This document shows positions 56,137-64,000 of a stretch of 64,000 nt of DNA, one piece after another. The translations under genes and the position numbers were made by a program. A model generated the notes under the pieces. It was not told the origin of the DNA and ran no database searches. It saw nothing but the letters and a program-made list of their open reading frames with translations. Origin of the DNA: Medicago truncatula (lineage: Eukaryota; Streptophyta; Magnoliopsida; Fabales; Fabaceae); contig NC_053044.1 of NCBI RefSeq assembly GCF_003473485.1, positions 1,376,501 through 1,440,500 on the forward strand, in the 5' to 3' direction. Numbering within the stretch: position 1 is the first letter of the stretch; the number at the start of each line of letters is the position of its first letter.

Positions 56137-59100
56137 TCAACGTGAAGGATTAAGAGCCATAAGCAAGTTCTTTCCACCAGGAAGGTAAGAGACATTAGGA
56201 GACTTGGCCAAAGTAGCGGCAATTTCCCTGGAAGCCTCAATCCTCCTAAGCTCAATCAGCCCCATACCAGCAACAGCAGTAGCATCAGAAATCAGCTTTG
56301 CAGCATCACTTTCTCCCTCAGCGCGGATGATTGCAGCACGACGCTCCTGTTCTGCCTTCATAACAACAAACTTAGACCTCTCTGCCTCCTGCTGTGCCAC
56401 CTGCTTCTGCTCAACAGCCCTGATATTGGTCATACAGAGAATCAGTACTGGAAAAGGTCAGGAATGTCATGCTAGTTTAGAATATTGGTAAGTTGGTTCC
56501 AGTTAACGAGTAAATTAAGAGTCAATTTGTAAATTAATCAGTCTGTTACAGTTAGCTAGTATGGTGAGTTAGCATAGTTGAGTGAATGCTAAACTTGGTC
56601 CCTAAAACAACAGGCACCAATAAGTTAGTTCTTGAAATTAAAAATATTGATAAGTTGGTTCTAGGTAATGAGTAAGTTAAGAGTCTTTGTAATTAATCAA
56701 TTTGTCGCAGTTAGCTAGTATAGTGAGTTAGCATGGTTAGGAGTGAAAGCTCAACTTGGTCACCTAACAGGCACCATTAAGTTAGTTCTTGTCTTCTTGA
56801 TATTAAAAAAAAAATGGCAAACATTTGAAAATCATGAAGTGTCGGTGATTTAGTCCAAATGTTATGTTTTGTTAGAAAACATTTCAAATTAGTTCTTGAA
56901 CTTAAATACCTGACATCAAATCAGTCCTAAGGATTACTCATGAATCAAATTAGTCATTATATTTGTAATCTAAATGTCAGATTGTTACCTCTTGATTTGC
57001 TGCTCGAATGTATGGACTAGAATAACCAATATCTTAAAATTACACAAAAAAAAAAAATCTAAGTACTATGGCACTATACAATTTCAAGGACCAAAATTAG
57101 AGATTGCCTCATATAGTCTATATATCACCAACACTAAGGTGTGTCGAGTGTCCAACACGACACCGACACATTAAGTTACATTCAAAGCCCGTTTGTTACA
57201 CGTTCGCAAGTAAAGTTACTTTTCTCAACCAATCAATCATTTTGTGATTTTAATCATGTTTGTTTAAGCCTTTTCTAATTTAATCAAATGATTGTATTAG
57301 ATGAAAGTGAGTAGATTAAAATTATAATTACTATAAACAAACACAAATCAGTTCTAGTTAAAAAAAAAAAATAACCTCTAAAAATATTATGTAAACTAAT
57401 TTCCAGATTGTATTGTATTTGAAGCATTTTTTAGACAAATCAGTTCTAGTTTAAAAAAAAAAATAACCTCTAAAAATATTATGTAAACTTATTTCCAGAT
57501 TGTATTGTATTTGAAGCATTTTTTAGATTATTTTCAGATTATTTATTTTTAAGAATCTCATGAAAATTTCCAAACGTGGTTTTTTTACAAAATAAGCTGA
57601 ACAAACAGGCTTGTCTGATAATCACTTCAATTATAATCTTAAAAAAAAAAAAAACATAATCACTTCCATAACAAACAGGCTCTTAATCTTAAACAAACAA
57701 ATCCACAACTACTTTAATTTCTTTAATCATTATCAGTTTTAAGTGTTAGTGTTCGTGATTAACAAACAATTTCAATATACACCAAGAAACAAAAAAGAAA
57801 GAAATGTACCTAGAGAATTCACCACCATAAGACAAATGAGTAATAGCAACGTCATCAAGAAGAATATTGAAATCCTTGGCCCTTCTCACAAGACTATCCC
57901 TAACAAGAGCCGAAACCTGAGGCCTATCCGTAAGAAGCTGATCCGCATTAAACTGAGCAACAACAGCTTTCAAAACCTCATTACCTGTTAAGAGATGTAA
58001 AATTTAGTTACACGTTAATGACAAGTTACTTGTTCTAAAGAGCTACATATAAGACTTATCATCCTAGGTTTAAATATGATTTTTTTTTTAGTCCATGTAA
58101 GTTTCTGTTTTTTTTTCTTCGATTCAGTCCCTACAAATTACAAAACAATTGCTTTTAGACCCTGATGTTAACTTGTTGGGTTGCATGGCGCGATTTTCGA
58201 TCTGTTTGGTACGGCACATACTTAAGCTTATAGCCTATAAGCTGGTATGAATGAAAAAGACCTTGTTTGGCGTTTGGTAACTGTCATTTTATCACAAGCT
58301 TATTGCTTATTTTTATAAGCTTATCGCGTTTTTTGATAGATTAACTCAAGTAGCTTATAGCTTAAAGCTTATAACTTATCACTTTTTATCTCATTTTTAC
58401 CGCTGCAATCTTAATTGGAAAAATTATAAACTACTTCAACAGCCAAACACCACAAATTCAACCAACTAGCATATCTGATATCAACTACTCCCTCCGTCAC
58501 AAATTATAAGTCGCTCAAAAGAAAAAAATTTCCCCAAAGTATATGTCACTTGACAATAACAATTAAGCATTAATGTTACTTTTCCTATTTATTATTTTTT
58601 CTTATTTCAATTCTTTAATTTTGCAAAACTATTCTGAATTACTCTTTCCCATGACAAGGTCAAAACGACTTATAATTTGTTATGTGATGGAGGAAGTAGC
58701 TTATAAGTCATCCGCTATAAGCTAGTTTAGCAGTCATCCACTCTAAGCTATTAGCTAGCTACCTTATAGCTAAGAGTGGATAAGCTAGATCAATAAATTC
58801 TTAGTGTTTACCAAAATTAGCGGTTGAACAAGCTTACAAATATATGTTGAATTAATATTTTTTTAATTAAGGCTGAAGGGTAAAATTGACATAAAAAATG
58901 ATAAATCATAAGCTTTAATCCATAAGCTACTTGAATTACCTTATCAAACAACACTATAAACTAGTAAGAAATAAACTATAAGTTTGTGACAAATAAAAGA
59001 GGCCTTTCTAGTCAAATGAACTATAAGACATAAGCTATAAGCTCAAATATGTTGTTGCCAAACAGACCCTAAACGCTAACAATATTTTAAAGTTGTATTA

Positions 59101-59498
59101 AGAATTGTAATGATATTACCGATGGAAGGAAGAACCTTCTCGTCATATTCAAGACCGAGATTCTGAACAATAGTAGGAAGACGTTCAGTATCAGGACGAG
59201 AGAGAACACGAAGAGTGAGATTCACCATCTGAAGATCTTTGGTACCGGAGATGGATGAGAATGTGTGAGGTCGAGTGCGGATATCGAAGACGTAAGGCTT
59301 TTGAACCCATGGGATGAGGAAATGAGTTCCTTCACCGACTGATTCGGAAAGGATGCCGCGGAATCTGTCAAAGAGGACGGCGCGTTGGCCACCGTCGACG
59401 GTGTAGAGAGAGGAGTTGACGGCGGTTGCGGCGGCGCCGAGACCGAAGGCGACGCGTGCTAGGTTTGAGAGGATGTTTGCTGCTTGATTGCTTCCCAT
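56137..59498 (-). CDS. Prohibitin (mitochondrial PHB complex, type PHB3/PHB4)
   Basis: Three exons (59498-59120, 57984-57810, 56419-56137) give 278 residues, the usual plant prohibitin length. Prohibitins form ring complexes in the inner mitochondrial membrane with scaffolding and chaperone roles. The N-terminal hydrophobic segment ([20 protein letters not shown]) is followed by the SPFH/PHB domain with [25 protein letters not shown] and [35 protein letters not shown] joins exons 1 and 2. A C-terminal coiled coil ([30 protein letters not shown]) and the end [16 protein letters not shown] follow. The joins are in frame with GT-AG introns. The 5' leader is CT/GA-rich. Introns 1 and 2 are swollen by MITEs and tandem duplications. 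Confidence 0.96.
56484..56795. repeat. Tandem duplication in prohibitin intron 2, about 160-bp unit
   Basis: The block with TAAGTTGGTTCCAG ... AGTTAGCTAGTATGGTGAGT ... CAGGCACCAATAAGTTAGTT at 56484-56640 recurs at 56647-56795 with moderate divergence. Confidence 0.8.
57345..57530. repeat. Tandem duplication in prohibitin intron 2, 92-bp unit
   Basis: AAATCAGTTCTAGTT, poly-A, ATAACCTCTAAAAATATTAT and AGATTGTATTGTATTTGAAG occur twice (57345-57436, 57437-57530), almost identical: a recent event. Confidence 0.9.
58198..59069. mobile_element. hAT-like MITE in prohibitin intron 1
   Basis: GATCTGTTTGGTACGG at the left and the complement of TTGCCAAACAGACCC at the right; TAAGCTTATAGCCTATAAGC-type inner sequence on both sides. 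It is interrupted by the Stowaway at 58488-58696. Confidence 0.65.
58488..58696. mobile_element. Stowaway MITE (family E), nested in the hAT-like MITE
   Basis: CTCCCTCCGTCACAAATTAT at the left, AAATTTGTTATGTGATGG-type right end closing AGGAAG, TA at 58486-58487 and 58697-58698; inner ATAAGTCG/CGACTTAT pair. Confidence 0.8.
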
Positions 59499-59906
59499 TT
59501 TAGAGAGAGAGAGAGAGAAGAGAGAGAAAGGGTTTTAGGGTTTTGAAGGAAATGAAAGAAGAGATCAACGAAGTGAAAAGAAAGGGTTTTGGTTTTGTTT
59601 TAGATTTTTTAATGAGAAATGAAAATAAGTGAGTGGAGCGGCTTGTGGAAGAAGAAAAATAATTTTATTTTAAATAAATTAATTAATTAATGTGGCAAAA
59701 AAATAAAAGTGTGACTTGTTGAAGGGGAAAAATAAAGTTGAATGAAATAAGTGTGTTTTTAGAATGAAGTGGGTTGTAGATAGAGAGATTCATGGTTGTG
59801 ATCGCATGGTAAGCATATAAGATGTGAGAGTATGAAATTATAAAAAAAAATTAAAGGTTATGTGTTGAGTTTCTTTTAGAGATAGATTATAGAGTTGAAA
59901 AAAAAA

Positions 59907-60084
59907 TTATAAATATGTTAGGTATAGTGAAATCATCAAGACTCTTGACAAATGAAAGAAATTTGGGAAAATGGTAAAACTTATAAATATGTTGGGTGTA
60001 GTGAAATTTATAAACATGTTGGGTATATTGAAATCATCAAGACTTTTGGCAAATGAAAGAAATTTGAAAAAATGGTAAAACTTG
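59907..60084. repeat. Tandem duplication upstream of the prohibitin gene
   Basis: TTATAAATATGTTAGGTATA ... AATCATCAAGACTCTTGACA ... AAATGGTAAAACTT recurs directly, with an extra partial unit (TATGTTGGGTGTAGTGAAAT) between the two copies. Confidence 0.8.
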
Positions 60085-60166
60085 AGGTTTGTTATTGAAG
60101 AGGTGGTTGAAGGCTAATTTGTTGTAATTCTTGTATCTATTTTTAACAAACTCTTTGAAAGTGAAT

Positions 60167-60403
60167 ATGGAGAGATCTATCTCCTTAAGACGTAAGTTAA
60201 ATTCGAGCCGAATGAAGCGAGCAAATATCAGTGTAGTGTTTCTTTTCTCTATTATTATTTGGTTTTGCTGTTTTTTGGTTCAATTGTGGTTTTGCTTTAC
60301 ACTATTGTTAGATCGGTTGCGATTGTTTTGGTTATTGGTTGTCGTTGACCATTGCTCCACGGCCCACAAATCAAATTCTATTGGTGTAAGTTTTGATATT
60401 TGA
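60167..60403 (+). CDS. Small ORF of unknown function, one membrane segment
   Basis: 78 residues. A basic, Ser-rich start (MERSISLRRKLNSSRMKRAN) is followed by a long hydrophobic stretch (ISVVFLFSIIIWFC and beyond). It resembles the start of a type II membrane protein but ends soon after. No homologue is recognised and no promoter was found. It could be a gene fragment or chance. Confidence 0.2.
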   Translation: MERSISLRRKLNSSRMKRANISVVFLFSIIIWFCCFLVQLWFCFTLLLDRLRLFWLLVVVDHCSTAHKSNSIGVSFDI

Positions 60404-61572
60404 GTCAACAACAATATAATCGAAAAACCACTTTCAGACATATGAATAGTTGAGTACTCCATCGATAGAAATCACGTGAAAAATATTTTGTTTGGACTTT
60501 ATTTATGATCATACCAAAAGTTTTACCATATCCAAAGGTATAAGGGTTAAATCTAATTGCAAAACACAACATAGTTACGATAATTCCAAATTTATCAAAT
60601 GCATATTAACTAAATCACATGAAAACATTCATCCACTTTCTTTCTTTGAAAATCAAACATATGAATTAAACTGCATGACAAAAACCATTTTTGTCATTAC
60701 AGACCTAAATTTTAACCAAGATAAAACATTCTCTCATAATTTCCCAAAAATCAAATAATAAAGGAACAAATGAATAGTTGTTTCATTAAGATTACACTCA
60801 GCCACACAAGGAATCGATGCTAAATTTTGCATCTCTTTTCATAGTATATTATCGTTGGTGGGAATATTGTTAAGTAGTAATCTCTAAGCAAAGATAAACC
60901 AAATTGTTTCAAATGACCTTATAAAAAGGAAAATATGCTATTTCTACAAAATTAAATGCTTAGATAAATGTGATGACACATGTCTCTTCTAACTTAATCA
61001 AGGTCTTGAATTCGAATTCAGTCTTAGGCATGCAGTAGTATTATGATATCTGATTTACACAAAAAAAGCTTCTTTTATTGAATACATACCATTGAAATTA
61101 AGATCCAAAGTTAATGTATCTTCTACATTGTCCTGCAAAGACGATCCAAAGTTCATGTATCTTACATTATACTGCAAAGAAACGTTAGACAATAAAATCT
61201 TTCTTATGAAAGTAACCAATCAAAAAGTAATTAATAATTACAACACACAATTATTATTTGAGTATCTTTAGATTATGTATCAATGTTGAAATCATTTTAT
61301 TTTTGGAATTGCTACTCTTCAAAATCTTGGTTTCCATTGATTATAACAATTAGAGTATCTTTTAACCGTGTATCTTCATCAAATTCTAAAAATTTAAGAA
61401 ACTGTTTTGCAACTAAATATAAAAATATGTTATAAGAAATTATAAAAAGATAATGATTATAATTTTTACTATTTAGGTTGAAATATCTATCCAAATTATC
61501 AACTTACAATAGTAAATAATATTTATTACTTAGAGAAATGCCAAATTAGAATAGTGAAACAAATAATTTCAC
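60404..61572. other. Intergenic spacer
   Basis: AT-rich, no supported gene. Short direct repeats (GATCCAAAGTTAATGTATC and GATCCAAAGTTCATGTATC) occur at about 61101 and 61143, 42 bp apart. Confidence 0.45.
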
Positions 61573-62358
61573 GAGAATTGCTGTTTACACATGCTATAAG
61601 ACTGAAAAATACTAATAAAAGATGAAAATGCCTCTGCAACAGTTAACTACCGAAGTTTGGAATTGACCGCAGTTAACTACCGAAGTTCCTTAACTGCCGA
61701 CGAAAAAAAAAAAAAAAAAACCTCGGCACTTAATTGCCAAAGAACTCATATCAAATTTTAAAAAAAAATATTATACTATGCTATGCTATCTTCACACATC
61801 TACTAGAAAAACTATGGTAAAACTTTGATTCTTGTGTGGCATGCTGAAATGCCACTATGCATTCTCTTAATTATGGCACTATGCTGAAACGGGATTATGC
61901 ATTCTCTTAATTACCAAGTCTAACCAACTAATTCTACGGTTCTGTTTAAGTAAGAAAGGGAAAACTCATTTCATACTGCAAGTCTTTGAATTGCTGTTAT
62001 CTAGGAACTACCAAGTGTATGTGATAGATATATAGACAAACAAATGTTATATAATTATTCTTTCTCTCATAATTAATTGAGTTAAGTTTGAGTTTTGAAT
62101 ACTATGCTATGCTCTCATAATTACCAAGTGTGTGTGTGGAGTATTTTTTTTAAAAATTTGATATGAGTTCTTCGGCACTTAAGTGCCGAGGTTTTTTTTT
62201 TTTTTTTTTACTTTTTTCGTCGGCAGTTGCAGAAGGAACTTCGGTAGTTAACTGCAGCCGATTCCAAACTTCGGTAGTTAACTGCCGCAGCTTGCAGGGG
62301 CAAAAATGTCATTTACTTGTGTGGCACAGCCTTATGTAATGTGGGAACAACAATTCTC
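61573..62358. mobile_element. Foldback element with very long TIRs (about 200 bp)
   Basis: GAGAATTGCTGTTTACACAT at the left mirrors GGAACAACAATTCTC at the right. The arms continue through GCAGTTAACTACCGAAGTT (twice per arm), CTGCCGACGAAAA, a homopolymer run and CCTCGGCACTTAA, down to ACTCATATCAAATTTTA. The short unique centre contains direct repeats (GCACTATGC / CTATGCATTCTCTTAAT). No coding capacity. Confidence 0.8.
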
Positions 62359-63432
62359 TAATTTCACTCATGTAATAGTGGTAAATTTAGTAGTATAAAT
62401 ACCACACTTTAATTCATGTAAAAACACACCATTTTTGAGATATCAAAATATATCATCCTAGTTCCTTCTCTCTTGATTTCTTTAGTTTGATAAATGCTAG
62501 TGTTATATATATTATTTGAAGTATTATTAATTAAAGTAGTAATCTTATCATCTTATTAGTTCACTAATATCATAACATAAGTATTTAAATATCTAAATCA
62601 TTAAGAAAATATAAATTATTTTTTTGACAAAAAAGGAGTAGTCTAAAAATACTCCATTTTTACACTCTCTTTTCAATATTTATTCTCCTATTGAATGAAA
62701 TTATGAGTCCCACCGCTTTATACGCGCTTTAGTGTATATAAAATGAGATTACTCCCACCATTTACACCACATGATACTTGCAAATACTGCGATGTCTCAA
62801 TTCAAACCTAAATGTAGGTGTTCAATCTAGCAATATTAACATTGTAGTATGTTTTTTTTCAAAGTCTCATGTTCGATTTCTCTGCTGCCAATTATGGTGG
62901 ACTAAGTCCAGAGCTATGTTTCGACTTTAAACGAATCATTCCACAAGTGAACAATGATATTGAACTACTAAGACTAGTAGATTATTGAGCTGAATATCGA
63001 ATTAAAAAAGAAATTTGACGAAATAGACATTAAAACATCATTAGTCTCATTTCATTATCGAGATTTATTAATTAAGACTAATTATTTTGCTCAATATCTT
63101 ATGACATCCATTGATTGGAGTATATTGTTTAATATTTGATGTCAAACTTATGTGGACCATTGTCTAATGCTAAATCTAGTCAATTATTTTACCCACAAGT
63201 TGTTTAGATAGAAGCCGCCTAAAAAAACAACAAAAACAAAACATTGGTGTCTGCTCGAAAAACCTCAACCTTAATCTCAATCAAGTCATAGAAAGAAAGA
63301 AAAAAAAAAACCTTTGAAAACTTTTTTCTGATTGTTGCAACTTTCAATCTTTGCTGAAATTATTGAAAATCTTGTCTTTGAATATACTAAACAAAAACAT
63401 ATAATCTCGTTTCCTTGACTCTTCATTTGTTA
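62359..63432. other. Upstream region of the lipid-kinase gene
   Basis: AT-rich, with no other gene or TIR pair resolved. A CT-rich stretch before the ATG may be the 5' UTR. Confidence 0.4.
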
Positions 63433-63615
63433 ATGGAGAGAGAGGGAAACGATGGTGACTTGGGAGGAGAGAGAGACAAATCTCTCCCAGGTACATCTTT
63501 GGATCGTAAACCATCCATTTTTAACTCAACCCTTTTGTTGTATAATGTTGGTGAGGTCATTCTTAGCTTAAACTCAGATGGGTTGTCTTGGAAATCGGTG
63601 GAGCCTTTGGAAAAT
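63433..63615 (+). CDS. First exon of a lipid kinase, possibly ceramide kinase (runs off the window)
   Basis: 61 codons from MEREGNDGDLGGERD to EPLEN, closed by a GT donor (AAAAT/GTATGT), phase 0. The segment STLLLYNVGEVILSLNSDGL with SWKSVEP is a PH-like N-terminal strand pattern as in plant ceramide kinases, which phosphorylate ceramide and restrain cell death. The catalytic diacylglycerol-kinase-type domain would lie beyond 64000. The ATG chosen is the first in frame; upstream codons lack one. Gene reality is fairly safe, identity less so. Confidence 0.5.
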
Positions 63616-63794
63616 GTATGTTTTCTTTTCTTTTTTTTTGTTTTGTTTTATTGCTTTTAACATGTTTGTGAAATTTTCTGGCTTAGATTGTTAAATTGTA
63701 TATGGATATTGTTTTGGTATATGTTGGATTGGTTTGGCAATTGGCACCCTTTGTTTAAGCATTCAACTATGTTTGGATGGAAATGTTTTTTTGC

Positions 63795-64000
63795 TTCAGG
63801 CCTTGTTTGGATAAACAAGTTAATTAAGCTCTTATAGCATAACACCAATCATAAGTGCTTATTTATAACAAAGTCAAATTGTTTTCATATGAGCTATAAG
63901 CTACTAAGCACGGATACAGACTATGTCTGACATGCCGACACCAATAATAAATAATTTGATAAAATCACATAATTCTATGGAATCATACGTGTCGTGTTGG
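63795..64000. mobile_element. hAT-like MITE, left part, in the first intron
   Basis: GCCTTGTTTGGATAAACAAG starts a sequence typical of this family (ATAAGTGCTTATTTATAAC, CATATGAGCTATAAGCT). Its right end is not certain within the window. Confidence 0.4.

Noticed and set aside
1..64000. CRISPR arrays, bacterial operons or rRNA genes
   Set aside because: No regularly spaced repeats with unique spacers, ribosome-binding sites or rRNA sequence were seen; the DNA is plant nuclear in all respects.

Overview
The window is plant nuclear DNA, most likely from a legume and probably a Medicago-type genome. It is AT-rich, its genes are split by GT-AG introns, it is dense in small inverted-repeat elements (many with CTCCCTCCGT ends and TA target sites) and tRNA-derived SINEs, and its host proteins have close plant counterparts. 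Everything here is read from sequence alone; exon borders were set by splice signals, reading-frame continuity and family length.

Layout. 1-9.6 kb is transposon territory: two MITEs, a 3.4-kb mariner-like element (1727-5162) carrying a near-intact DD39D transposase and a converging acidic-repeat ORF, then a decayed coding relic interrupted by a 2.16-kb solo LTR (5983-8139). A five-exon eugenol/isoeugenol synthase-like gene lies on the minus strand at 10040-13002 and has a GC-AG first intron. 13.1-20.3 kb is intergenic, with nested MITEs, a triple 34-bp repeat and a 5'-truncated LINE (minus strand, 18171-20265). 21.2-31.3 kb is a tandem cluster of STP-type monosaccharide/H+ symporters: two intact genes (21220-24316 and 29132-31273) with a relic C-terminus between them. 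This spacer also holds a promoter-plus-hairpin unit that could be a MIRNA gene.

A seven-exon, minus-strand glycosylasparaginase-type hydrolase gene with a signal peptide occupies 31809-35678. After more MITEs, 39481-51961 is read as one large Mutator-like element flanked by a CTCATTAAGG duplication. It contains the FAR1 domain of its former transposase, a decayed plant-mobile-domain-like gene and, inserted into it, a 7.3-kb Copia retrotransposon (41466-48798, target duplication GAACC). That Copia is chimeric: most of gag, protease and integrase is replaced by a small B3-domain gene and the helicase end of a Helitron on the opposite strand.

After a gene-poor spacer, a three-exon prohibitin gene (minus strand, 56137-59498) is followed by tandem duplications, a long-TIR foldback element and the first exon of a lipid-kinase gene, possibly ceramide kinase (63433-63615), which runs off the window. 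The host genes belong to unrelated pathways (phenylpropene synthesis, sugar uptake, glycoprotein turnover, mitochondrial scaffold), and nothing suggests a functional cluster beyond the STP tandem array. The main novelty lies in the nested, gene-carrying mobile elements.
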